From: Otis tarda
Lineage: Eukaryota; Chordata; Aves; Otidiformes; Otididae
Assembly: GCA_026413225.1 (NCBI GenBank)
Contig: CM048553.1
Span: 144,187,190 to 144,251,189 of the forward strand
Length of the DNA: 64,000 nucleotides
Direction: 5' to 3'
Shown here one piece after another: positions 11,485 through 22,739 of the stretch (position 1 is the stretch's first letter; each line of letters starts with the position of its first letter). Made by a program: the position numbers and the translations under genes. The notes under the pieces were generated by a model. That model was not told the DNA's origin. It saw only the letters and a program-made list of their open reading frames with translations, and ran no database searches.

Positions 11485-14400
11485 CTCCTGCTGTGTTTAG
11501 TGCACCTTTCTGTTGATGAAGGCAGAGCAGGTACCACTGGGTGAACAAACCAGGCTCTTTTGTGCGGGAGAGTATGGAGACATTCTATAAATGTCAGATG
11601 AATGTGATGGGCAAAATATGGGAAACTGCTCAGATAATGCATGCAGACTGTTGCCAGAGATTGGTTCTTGAAGAACATGGGAGGTAAGAGGAAGGTGGCA
11701 TAGAGGGGGACTGCGTAAGTCACTTTGTTGGAAGTGGGGAACAACAGGCTGCTCATGGGGGACCAGCAAGGTAGCCATCCTCATGTGAGCAGGGCAGGCA
11801 GGGCTGGTGATGGTAGCCAGCGTCAGCTGCGAGTATGGTGGTCACCCCACAAGCTGATGTCGGGGGGCAGGTCTGGCGGCAGGCTGAGAGGCTGGCTGGC
11901 AGGTTGGGGTCTGGACCAGTGGGTGCAGGGGCAGACATGGGCACGGCAGCACTCCCACTACAGCATCGCTCACCCGTACTGGATTTCCCTCCGATAAATT
12001 ATTCCAAAGTTTAATTTCTCTTACTGTCAGGAAATGTCATCTTTTTAAGGTTTCATTCATCTAAGCTATTTACATCTATTGAATCTTATGCCTTTGTTTG
12101 CAAGATTGGAAAGTAATTTTCCTCGAAGCGTTTTCCATAAGTAATCATATAAATACAGTGACAATTCTCGTTTCATCCTTCCCTTATGAGCTGAGTAGAT
12201 TGAACTTCTTCTTTAATTTAGCATTGCAAGGCTTATTTTTCAGCCGCAGGATTACTTTTGTTCTCCTTCAAAGTTTTCAGGAAGTAAGTGGAAATAACAA
12301 ACTTTATCATCAGAAGTGTCATTCTAATCTGGCAGTGTTTTAATTCAGTCATATATGAAAAGAGAAAGATTTAACATTTTTACCCCAGCAATGGACCCAT
12401 ACCTATATGAGAAGGCAGGCATGGCTTTAGATAACCAAGTCTGTCCTTGAGCTGTTTCTTTCCAAGTCAGGATCTTTCATCCTTACTTGGAAACACATTA
12501 TCTCAAAGAACAAAAAAAGAACATAGAAGTGACAAAACCTTTTTCAAAAGCCATGTTGACTGGCATTAATTAGTTTTCTTGCATCTAATTATTGATAAAT
12601 CACTATGATGACAACAGTGAAGAAACACCTTAGAGGCCTTGAATTTTTCCGAGTGGTTAGGATACCTTTTGATAACAGTAAATACTACCACATTTTAATG
12701 AGGAGAAAAAGATTTTTGAACTAGTTTTTGAATATAAAGATTTACAGTTAGTTTTAAAGTGTGTGTGAGAGAAGAGAGGGAGGCCTTTTACCCTGTGTCT
12801 CTGTAAAGCAATGTTTTGTGTTGCTGCATTGATTGCTGGAGAAAAATACTGGATTAGGCCTGATTCAATATGTTCAATTCTTTATTAGAATTAGCGTACA
12901 AAAACAATGAGCTGGTAACTTTGACAGAACTACACAATCTACTATAAAGAAGAAATCAGGTTTTATAATGCACTTGATGCCATTCAATGATATATCTTCC
13001 CAAATTCTATTTGCAGGGTGGTTCTTGGGCACACAGACTGCCCCGTGGATGCTGTCTCGCGGCTGTCAGCACAAAAGGCTGAGCATCTCCACAGGGAGCT
13101 GGTGCCAAGCTGGGCGCCACAGGGCCATTAATTCCAAACTCTTCCACCATCTGCTTTCAGGAAACTGAGAGGGAAACATCACTGACCTTCGGGATGTTTT
13201 TGCCTGTGGCTATTAGAGAGTCTTCCATAGTACTGAGCCCTGGCTCTGAGCTCTGCCTTTTCCTCACTCCAGCTCCCGCCATGAGCCCGAAAGAGCCTGA
13301 CCCATTAAAAACTTTATAACACATTTCTTCTGAGTATTACAAAACTAGTTAGAAAGGATTCAAAACCAAATCAAAGAATCAAACGAGACATTTCTTTAAA
13401 AGGAGTGAGCACATGTCCCAGCTGCCCAGTAGCTCCTGCAGACTCGAGTGGTGTTGCTTGTTTTGCTGTGGTGGCATGTCTTGCTCCTAGCTGTGAGGTG
13501 TAGGTCTGCGCTAGCTACAAAATCACACGGAGCTATAAAATGATGAGGAACCCTGCCTGCTTGTGCACAAACTCCTTTGTCTCAGCAGCACTTATCCCCT
13601 GCATGTGGCACTGAGCTGGAGCAGTTGTCCCGCTCGCTTTGTGTCCCAGGCAGCGGTGACAGTCTCTGCTAGGTCAGGCATCTGATATTTTTACATGAGA
13701 GCCTGGTTTCTGTAGTCTGAGAGGCTGAAGACTGGAAGGAATAGCTAAAGCACTGGCACAAGAACTACTGTGAGATAAACCTTAACCTGAAAATTGGGAA
13801 AATTTGCAACTTACAGGTTTGTGGTTTCATGAGAGGTTTTTTTAAAGCCCCCAATATTCTTTGCTAGAGGGCTGATCTGTTTTGAGATGTGGGTGGCTAA
13901 CCAGTTCTGCTTTCTGCCCAGATGTCCTGGCCATGCAAGTGGACTGTAATGAAAATCAAATAGCTGCATTACGTGAACCTGAATGCCCTTCCAGCTGGAG
14001 AAGAGGATGAAGCTTAATATTATCATTGCGGTGATCTCAATGGCCTTTTTTATTGGACACATGAGTCTGTCAGCGTGAGGAATGAAATGCATTTGAGACT
14101 CATGCACATCTGCACTGGCCTCTTGCACTTGCAGGATTTATTTTTTACTTCTTCCATTGTGCTTGGAGGGCTTAAAGTGTCATTTGCAAAATTAATCCTT
14201 GAAATGGAGGAAGAATACTCATTGCATTTGCAGAAATGGAGTAGGGACTAAAAGCCTCATTCAGCAAATACTGCAGATGTCATATTGTGCTAAAAAAATC
14301 GGCAAAAATGTTAAGAATGGTTTTAGTCTGATTTTAAAGCCACATAAAAATTAATGGTCAATGGACATCTGAAACCTGAGAATATTTTGAAAACACGAGA

Positions 14401-15266
14401 ATTGTTTTGAATTGCCTATAGTAAATTTGAACAGTAAAATAGTTTTTAATAGAAATGACATAAAGAATCTTTTATGAAATTTTAATCAAGTGTTATTCTT
14501 TTAAATGAGAGATTAAGCAAGTAGCAGTCACATTTGAGTATTAGTTTGGTTGCGTTTCCACTTGAAAAGCAGAAGAAAATAAAAATCTGTTTGTACTTAA
14601 AGTAAATTTTGATGAAAAGCTTAGAAACTCCTAAACAAACATCTTTGATTTTTTTCATTAAAAAATAATTGGGAGACTCTTAGGGACATTCTAAAAAAAT
14701 ATTTCAATCTGTGAATTTTTTTTTTTCGTTCTCAGATGATGTAAATTTGCTGTTAATAGTTTAGGGACCTGTTATGGAGCTATTTTGTTAGCACTGATAG
14801 CGAAATAAAACCCGAGCGAGTAGGAGCAACAGTTAAAAGCCAAACACCTTCCTGAATGATCTATAACTTTATTACTTTACATGTTTATTTCTTCTTTTTA
14901 AGTCAGATTTTTATTCTATCAGGTGATGTTCAGCATCCAAATAGTGACTGTCCCACCATAAAAGTTTTATTCAAAACTGGAAAAACATTGCTATTAAAAT
15001 ACATTATTTCTGCTAGTGTCTGCCTTTAAATAATGCACTGGAAACAGTTCGGTATTTGCTGTCTAATAATATTATGTTAGGAAACTAATAATACAGCATC
15101 CTTTTCTCGTGTCAGAGTAAGTTACTAGCCTTAAAGTACGTCTCTGTGTGAAACAATAGTTTAGCGTGGGATTTTTCTGTGATCTTTTATGAGAAATGTA
15201 ACGAATAACAAAGCTGTTTGCTGCATTAGTCTTTTAACCAGTCTGTTCTGGAAGAAAAAGCGCTTT
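11485..15266. other. No confirmed gene; GC-richer patch 11.7-12.0 kb
   Basis: Unique sequence. A GC-richer patch at about 11740-11990 carries G-rich repeats of the CAGGCTGAGAGGCTGGCTGG type with open frames on both strands, expected from composition. The exon-like block at 13017-13131 is listed separately. The rest is AT-rich with no recognised coding or mobile element. Confidence 0.45.
13017..13131 (+). other. Candidate exon after a strong splice acceptor
   Basis: The acceptor TATATCTTCCCAAATTCTATTTGCAG is close to ideal. The block after it holds several CpGs. In the frame starting one base into the exon it reads VVLGHTDCPVDAVSRLSAQK and continues for 37 codons to a TAA at 13129-13131. A second frame is open for about 50 codons. 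No good donor was found, so it would have to be a terminal exon or an exon of a non-coding RNA. The family was not recognised, and the GHTD string alone does not make it a WD repeat. Confidence 0.17.
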
Positions 15267-15413
15267 AGAATCATAGAATCATAGAATAGTTAGAGTTGGA
15301 AGGGACCTTCAAAGGTCATCTAGTCCAACCCCCCTGCAAGGAACAGGGACATCCCCAACTAGATCAGGTTGCTCAGAGCCTCATCCAGCCTGGCCTTGAA
15401 CGTTTCCAGGGAT
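15267..15413 (-). mobile_element. CR1 3' tail, 147 bp, minus strand
   Basis: On the minus strand this reads from ATCCCTGGAAACGTTCAAGG through the [17 protein letters not shown] codons and stop. The 3' UTR follows with its CTCCTTGCAGGGGGGTTGG box, ending in ATTCTATGATTCT repeats (AGAATCATAGAATCATAG on the plus strand). It belongs to the lineage of the 32.5-kb copy. Only the last 17 or so codons and the UTR remain. Confidence 0.95.
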
Positions 15414-18400
15414 CTGCACATCACACCTTTACAAGTCTGACCTGAAAATACCAAGAAAAGGAACTATCTTTCTTAAGTCTTCTTTGACTGCTTTTTTTTT
15501 TTCCCTCAGAGAGGTGTAAATGTGTGCAAATAAAATTATTGCCACATCTTATTAGTTCCTGATTCTCCTGCCCCCTCCCAGAGGCAGACCTGCAGGGGCT
15601 GGGGCAGCTGCTGCTGCTCTGCAGAAGGACAGAGCCAGTCATTACAGTGACATTCAGTCTCTCCCTTGGGTAATCCTTGTCCCTTCCCATCTTTCCATAT
15701 TCCTTAATACATGAAATATTAATGTATTGTCTTATTTGAATTGTAAGTCAGATTTTTTCCCCGTCAGACTAATTTTCTGTAATTACTTATGCTATTATCT
15801 ATTTCTGAAGATTTGCTAAAAAGCTCTAAACTCAGTTTGGGGATATAAAACAAAACACTTTTTCTTCCTTGGCACTGAAGACTAAGAAAAGTGAGAAATG
15901 ATTGTTTATTAAAATATTCAAACTTATTTAGAATTCAGACAGCAATTCCTGTCCTGTCCGTTCAGACAAATATTTTGTTCCTCCTGTGAGAACGGCTCCC
16001 AGTGCTATCTGATAGACTGGGTGGGTACTCATGCCAGTCTCACTTCATCAATGATTTAAAAAGCAACAGCCGTGAATATTTGGGGCAATATCACCTTGCA
16101 AGTGAGAAAGAACTGGAAAATATCTGGAAACTTCCACTGTTGTGGTACCCTCCCCATGAACACTTTCAGAAAGTTGGAGGTCGTCACTTCTCTCATCCCT
16201 TACCACGGGCAAAAACTTCCACCCCACAGATCTCCCTTTGGTGCTCCGAGAACCCGAATGCTCCAGTGGCAGCAGCCCCCAAGCCTTGGCTTAGACATTT
16301 AGTCTCTTCCTTCCCTGCGGGACACTGCCACAGAGCAAAGCAGGGGTCCTTTTCCCAGCTTCTCTTCCTTTTCCTCTTCTTTCTCCTCCTCCTTGTCAGC
16401 TCTTAAGATTGCATAGCACTCAGGCTGCATGTGCAAAATCTACTGATGTTTGAGTATTTATCTTATTTTGGGTCTTCTGAGCTGTCTGGAGGTGGATGAC
16501 GTAAGAACAACTCTTGCATCCTTAGTTAAGATACTGATAATTTGGAGTGGATGCAGCACTGCCGTAATTCTTACCAGGGAATCTCAGATGTCTGCTTCTC
16601 AGTAAGCAGATGTCTACTTTTGTCTAAAAATAATGAATGATCCCTAGAAGACATTATACAGTAATCAAACGGGATTTTTGTTGTTGTTGTTTTCATAGTA
16701 TCCTTTGGGGTAAAATAGGGTGTAGATCACATTAGCTGTGTTTCTGAGTTTTGGGTTTACTTTGGTGTGGGTTTTTTTTTCCTATGTTACACTAAAAATC
16801 TGTAGGTTGTTATTAGTAAGGCACTATTTTCCGAGTGAAAAAATAAATACCACTTGACAGCTCACAAACCAGCAGAATATGCTTTTAAACACAAGAAGCC
16901 ATTACTCTGGCAGGGGGTGATAGCAGACTGGATGATCCTGAGGTGGGATGCCTGACTTTCACACGCAAAGTGTTGGTCCAGCTGTCATGGTTTCTTCTGT
17001 CCGTGGTGGCCGGGGTCTGGCAACAGCAACATGAGCGCAGTAATCGGGAGGCCTGTGTATCTTCTGCCTGTATGGTGTTTAAATGGTTGCCAGGGAAAAC
17101 AAAGGAAGGCTGTTTGGAGAGAAAGGGAGTTAGAGACAAACTGGTTTCCAGTCCATTCTGCATGTGAATAGTGTGACACTGCAGCAACAATAGCATGAAT
17201 GGGAAATTTGTTTATTTTTAGCTATATTACAGCACTTTCCTATTTGTTCATTATTCTCAATGTAAGCTTGCTAGCTGCAGGCTTCTGTATCTGCATGGGC
17301 AGTAGGAATGCAGGTAGAAATAAAATGTACATTAGGAGCAGATCTGGAGAGGATTTTAGCAAGAATGGGCTAACCTAGAGAAACTTACTTCCACACACTC
17401 ATTATATATTTGTTTGAACCTTTTCATTATTAATCCTAATACAGTCATCCCTGTTTGGGATGACGACAGTTATCACCTTAGTAACTCCTTCCAATTTGCA
17501 TTGCTGCTGTGAGCAGTTTTCTGTTGTGCTGAGGAATAAATCTCCTTCTGCATCAGATGCACTGGAAAATCAGTAAGAAACAGTTACTTCATGTTCCTTC
17601 TATCTGTTGTGCTTCTCAAACCTGTAACTACATGGGAGGAATGTGGAAAGCAGAAATTATAGTGTCTATGATTCTTGGCAAAACTATTAGCAAAATAATT
17701 CTGCACTGGAGGTGGATATTTCTGAAACTGCTACTGCTGTGGCTGCTTCTCATCAGAAGTTTCTTTTCTCTCCAGAGTCAAATACGAGAAAAGAATATAT
17801 GCAAACTTGAAATAAGCGGTGTCATGGAAATCTATTCAAAGGACATTTGCAACTACATCTCCTACTTCTTTGGACTAGCTGGAGTTCTGTGACGTGCAAA
17901 ACAGGGTGCCTGAACAACACTTTGCTCTAGAAGCCAGCTGCTGGGCTGGCTTGGGGTTATTTTTTTTTTCCTCCTCTTGTTATTGGCTTTTTATGTTGGC
18001 CAAGGACACTTTGTGCAGCTTTTATACATGAGTGCTCACATTTGGGTTAAGTCTAACAGCTTTTTATCCCTTTGTAATTAAACGGTCTTTATGCACCGCG
18101 TCACATGGTAGGCTGTGACAGAAGGCTGTAACCAGCAAGAATGTGGGGTTTTTTTCCCTTGGGGAGACCCTTCGAACACGAAGTGCTTGTAGGAGACACA
18201 TGGTAACCAGCTCTGCACAGCATCACAGCTTCCCCTGTTCTCCGGGGACATGTTGGTTGGGCAAGCCAATGAGTTACATCTGAAATGTGGAGTTTTGTAG
18301 CAGGAAAGATGCTGCCCTAGTGCCGTAAAGTGCAGGAATTGCCAGTGTCAGAGAAATGAGAGGCTAGGGCAGCGATAGAGGTTAATTTCATATATTTCAA

Positions 18401-21289
18401 ATCTGTCAGATTTATGTAGCACAGACATATGGTCTGGATATGGAACCCAAGATGGAAAAGAGTCCACATTCACTGCTTGATGGTGCAATGTGAAAATACA
18501 GCCTGCATTTCTAGAGCATCGCTCTTAACTGTTGCCTGGGCCACATGGAAATTGTCAGAACAGCTACAGCCTTTTAACTAACAGCCTCTGAAGGAAGGTC
18601 TACATATGTTTGTTTCTAAATTAATATGGTTTAAAAGAAGACCAAGAATCTGCTATGGTGCATGCAAATAAAGAGGTGCTTATGTCAATGTCTATATGCT
18701 TCTAGCCACACAAGTGTCATGCCGACACAGATCTAGGATTTCCAAGTTGAGCTTTCTGAACAATGGCAATTTAATTTTGCAATGTGTTTCTGCTCTGTGC
18801 TGGAACAGATCCAAAACCTTCAAAGCAGCATCACAAAATGAAATTGTGTGAAAGTATCCATTTTCAGATTGGAAAGATTAATTTTTTTATTTGGCATCTC
18901 CCTTTGGAAGTGACAAAAGTGTACCATGAATTACAGAAACCTTTCAATTGAAATAGATACGTCACTGTGAAACATTTCAGCCTTGATGAAACACCATAGT
19001 ACTGTGGAAAATGAAACCCAACACCCAAAACATTTTGTCAGGTTTTGACAAGATTTAGTCTCTTTTCAGAGAAGCCTCAGAGTAAATGGATTAATTCAAG
19101 CTGTTTGCTTCTCTTTTTTTTTTTTCCTTAATAAGACTGTTTTGCCATAAAGATATTTTAAAAAAATACACATGGCTTCCAGCCTTCTGACACAACTGTG
19201 CATCTAGCACTGTCTGCCAGGTGATATAAAAATGATAGGCCTGGAACCAAATGTCTCATTAAAAATGAACATGAACAAAAATGTTAGTCAGGATTACAAG
19301 TGATAGCTAGAAAAACTAAAAGTCTCACTAGGTGCCCTTATCATTTGTCTTTTTCTAATTTTGCAATGGATGCTAGCAAAGTCTGTTTCCTCATGTTCTT
19401 CAGACTACAGACCGGTGTACGAAGGAACAAATTGACAAAACTGTGCTTAGTTCAAATGCATGCTGGAAAGTGGTACATAACTCCTAGGTACAGAACTAGT
19501 GCTGATCAGCCTCTGGCCCAGCAGTTTGGCACATGAACAGTTGCAAGCAGGCTCACTTTCAAAGATGAAGAGCACACAGGAAAAATAATCACCTGAGGTG
19601 CTGTTAGTCCTTCCCACTGCAGAGAATTTTCCTCTTACATGCTTATGAGGTTTGCACCAAATTTTTAATGTCCTCAAAATCTGGAAACATGGTTTTGAGA
19701 GTAATTATGTCATCTTTGACCTGCAGTAAGTTAAGCCTGTATTTAGTATTGCAAAGCAGAAGATGTTTTTAGGACTTTCAAAATCAATAGGAATAGTATG
19801 TTACCTGACAGAAGACTGCAGGTCCTTGATTTAACCACAGGCCAACGAGCCTACTCCTACCCCACACGCCCGTGAGGTTCCCCGGATCAGACAGCTGCCA
19901 TCTGCCTTTGTTAGTGAGCTCCCAGAAGATTGCATTTAACTCTTTAGCAAGTGCGGGCAGCAGCAAGGATTAGGTGAAATAGTTCTTTAGACTGAGAAAC
20001 ATCACTTGAGAATTACAATTACAGAAGGATGCATGTCCGCATCCTACCCCTGGGCACTGCCTGTGCATGAAGTGAGGAAGGCTTGGGGGCGCAGGCACAT
20101 CATCTTTTCCCTCCCAGCTATTAAGCTGTTACATCTAAGCTCTTCCCTACTCGTGCCAGCATGACTGTCCCGTAGGCCAATTACTTTTCTTATCCCCGCT
20201 GACTAAAATGTACTGCCGTCAGCGTGAGGCCTTGAAGGGATGCCTGGGAACATTAATTCGCAAATCCCTGAGAAATCTGGCTATTTCCATTTTAAAATGC
20301 CATCATTTACTTATGGTGGAAAGATTTCAGCTTTTTAAAAATAGTTATTCTCATCAAGTGAGTGTTACCTTTGCAAATTACAGCAGCAGACTGTATCTTC
20401 ACTATGTGCTGTTAAGGTTTCTCACTTCCTGGGACCCTCCCAAAACCATGTAAGATTTTCACTGGGCTGGAAGGAGTATCAAGTGTGATGCTGGAGGAGG
20501 GACCTTGCTAACACAGGTGGATTCTGAGGAACAGAAGTAAATAATCTGGGTACTTGCAATTTTATTAGCCCTCCATTTTATTAGCCCTACCCTGCAGGTA
20601 GAGGAATTGTGGTAAGTCTGAAGTGAAAGAAGCATCTGCACACCCTTTCTCTTTAGATCTGCTTGAATAGAGCTACTCTAACTTAAAGAGTTTCTAGCCA
20701 AGTCTTCACATAGTCTGAACAAGCAGACATAGGACAGATAAACTGTGTTACTGTGTGGATGTAATTGTATTTTCTTTATTCACTTACAGATGTTTCACTT
20801 TTTCTCTTACAAGAAATATATGTGAGCGTACATTGCTTGATCCTGTTTGGGGATTTGACTTCCTTTCAGGTGTGTGCACCTGAGGAGACACTGAGTGCTT
20901 GGCGCTGTTTTTGGGGATCAGATGCAGTCTGTTGCACATGCTACAGTCAGAATTCTGTCGCTGCAAACGTTCCCTGTGCGCTGACAGCAGCGCCGTGTGG
21001 TGCTCGCGAGTCCAGCGGGTTCGGGCTCCTCAGATGAAAAGTAAGCTGCGGCTTTGGGAACGTTGTAGTGCCTTATTTCACGCTGCTGGTTTGAAAGTAC
21101 CAGCGGATACATGCAGGAAAACCACTGTGTTCTACACTGATCACCTTATTTAAAAGCAAGAAGAAATCATTACAAGTCATGGGCAAACAAAAACAAACAA
21201 GCAAAAACCTGGAAGCCCTATGTGTGAAACTAAAAATTTATTTTGGCTTTCACGGCTAAACCCAACTCGCAGTGAAGGCCGGCTTACTA
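15414..21289. other. Unique DNA, no gene seen
   Basis: No recognised gene or mobile element. The stretch contains a long pyrimidine tract at about 16348-16400 ending in TTGTCAG, which resembles a splice acceptor but is followed almost at once by a stop in the frame examined. It also holds a TTG repeat near 16675-16693, and T-rich runs near 17960 and 19115. A GTAAGC donor-like site at about 21041 lies 250 bp before the CpG island. The open frames of 60-110 codons are leucine- and phenylalanine-rich and look like chance. Confidence 0.45.
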
Positions 21290-21830
21290 GAAAAGAAAAT
21301 GCGGTGCGGCTGCGTGCGGCGTGCACAGACGAGCCTGCACGCCGGCGCTCCGGTTTCCCGCGGGCACGGTCGGTGTTGCACCGCGGCCTTCCCAGCGCCT
21401 CCGTACCGGCCGGCGGCAGCCCGCGCCCCGCCACCGTGACACCCGGCCTGTCCCCGCCGGGGCCGGGGCCGGGCGCAGGTGGCGGCCCCGCGGCGGCTCC
21501 TCCCTTGGGGCCGGGCAGCCGGCCCCGCTCGCCCGCTGCCTTCCTCTGCCCCGCCCCGGCCCCGGTAGCTGGCGTTACCGAGTGGCTTTCTGTTTCTCTT
21601 CCGGTCTCTTCCGGCTGTACAAAATGCTTTAAAAAACCGCACGTAGCTGTGTTTCAAAAAACAAACCCCAGCAGCAGAAATCACCGCCCTCCTCCTCGGC
21701 GACGCGGGGCCTCTGCTGGGCGTGCGGGCCGGCATGGCGGGGGCGCGGGCAGGGGCAGGCCTGCGCCCGGCCTCTCCCGGCGGTGTGCAGGCAGAGACGG
21801 AATCGTCTGACAGGGCCGTTGGCAGCGAAG
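21290..21830. promoter_or_regulatory. CpG island, candidate promoter
   Basis: This is the only stretch of about 500 bp that is strongly GC-rich and dense in CpG, with runs such as CCGGCCGGCGGCAGCCCGCG. Sp1-type CCCCGCCCC boxes lie near 21548-21565. Islands of this size in birds usually mark promoters. A donor-like CTA|GTAAGC on the minus strand with its junction at 21288/21287 would suit a first exon transcribed leftward. A weaker GGG|GTAACG at about 21929 would suit rightward transcription. The long open frames inside the island are expected from its composition and are not taken as coding. No TATA box was seen. It may be an orphan island. Confidence 0.6.
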
Positions 21831-22335
21831 CAGCACATAAAATAAAATCATTTCTCAGGGCAGGAGCTGTGATTTTGCTGCCCGGGCCCTGCCTCACTGC
21901 TGCCCTGGGCAGGATTCCTGTCTCTGAGGGGTAACGGCTGCTCGGCTCAGCCACTGCACGGAGGACATAGGAGAGCATGGACAAGACTCCAGGCTGTTCT
22001 GCTTCTTGACTTTTTACCTCTTTGGGGGCGACTGGCCAGTCTATGAGTTCGCATAAATGCTGGGAAGATGTGAGGCAAAATAGTCTGCCTTGGACAAAAA
22101 ACCTCTGTATTTTGGGATACGTAGCGTGGATATCACAAAGAAATATTTAATTATCATAGGCCTCTTGATAAGAAGTAGCATTTGCATAGCTTGCAATTAA
22201 TTGAGAATATTTGTAATTGGGTGAAAATTTTGCACATTCTCCTTTCTTAAAGTGCAAACATATTCATTTACTGAAAGTGTGCTCTATATAGAACACAAAC
22301 AACTTTAATAAAAAGTTGAAGTAGACTCTTGTGTA

Positions 22336-22502
22336 TGCCCAGAGAGGTTGTGGATGCCCCATCCCTGGAACCATTCAAGGCCAGGTTGGCCAGGGCTCTG
22401 AGCAACCTGATCTGGTTGGAGATGCCCCTGCTCCTTGCAGGGGGGTTGGAGTAGATGACTTTTGAAGGTCCCTTCCAACCCAAATCATCCTATGATTCTA
22501 TA
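22336..22502 (+). mobile_element. CR1 3' tail fragment
   Basis: It begins at codons for the CR1 [17 protein letters not shown] stretch (GCCCAGAGAGGTTGTGGATG). It then passes through LARALSNLIWLE-like codons and the 3' UTR box CTCCTTGCAGGGGGGTTGG, and ends CCTATGATTCTATAA. It belongs to the 32.5-kb lineage. Compared with the other copies it has lost six bases or so within GAAACGTTCAAGG. Its tail abuts the LTR fragment that follows with no gap. Confidence 0.93.
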
Positions 22503-22739
22503 AGATGTTTTTAGTTTTGTTTTTATTTCTTACTATCCTACTTTGTTGTTAATTGGCCATAATATTAAATTAATTTCCACAAGTTGAATCTTTTTTTTCT
22601 TGTGCTGGTAGTTGTTGAGCCATCTCCCTGTCCTTCTCTCAAGCTTTTCCATCTTATTTTCTCCACCTGTCCTGCTGAGGAGGGAGAGTGAGAGTGGCTG
22701 GGTGGGCACCTGGCAGGCAGCCAGAGTCGACCCACCACA
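22503..22739 (+). mobile_element. Partial LTR of an avian retrovirus-like element (fossil)
   Basis: The 3' portion of a long terminal repeat. It starts in the TTTTATTTCTTACTATCCTACT stretch with a degenerate AATTAAATTAATTTCC polyadenylation region. It passes through CATCTCCCTGTCCTTCTCTC and CCTGTCCTGCTGAGGAGGGAG, and closes with GGGTGGGCACCTGG and a CGACCCACCACA end, CA being the expected retroviral terminus. The family is common in neoavian genomes. I recall it as ERVL-like, unverified. Only part of one LTR is present, no internal region is seen, and the copy is old and diverged. Its left end touches the CR1 tail. Orientation follows from the terminal CA. Confidence 0.75.

Noticed and set aside
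16348-16401. Long pyrimidine tract ending TTGTCAG as a splice acceptor
   Set aside because: The frame examined stops at once after it and no donor follows; more likely a simple pyrimidine-rich stretch.
17557-17892. 111-codon frame with a Leu-rich hydrophobic stretch
   Set aside because: The hydrophobic run comes from a CTGCTACTGCTG-like local repeat; no splice sites or homology recognised.
21220-21810. 196-codon plus-strand and 242-codon minus-strand frames across the CpG island
   Set aside because: Both strands are open because stops are rare in CpG-rich DNA; the peptides are proline/arginine/glycine-rich without family motifs.
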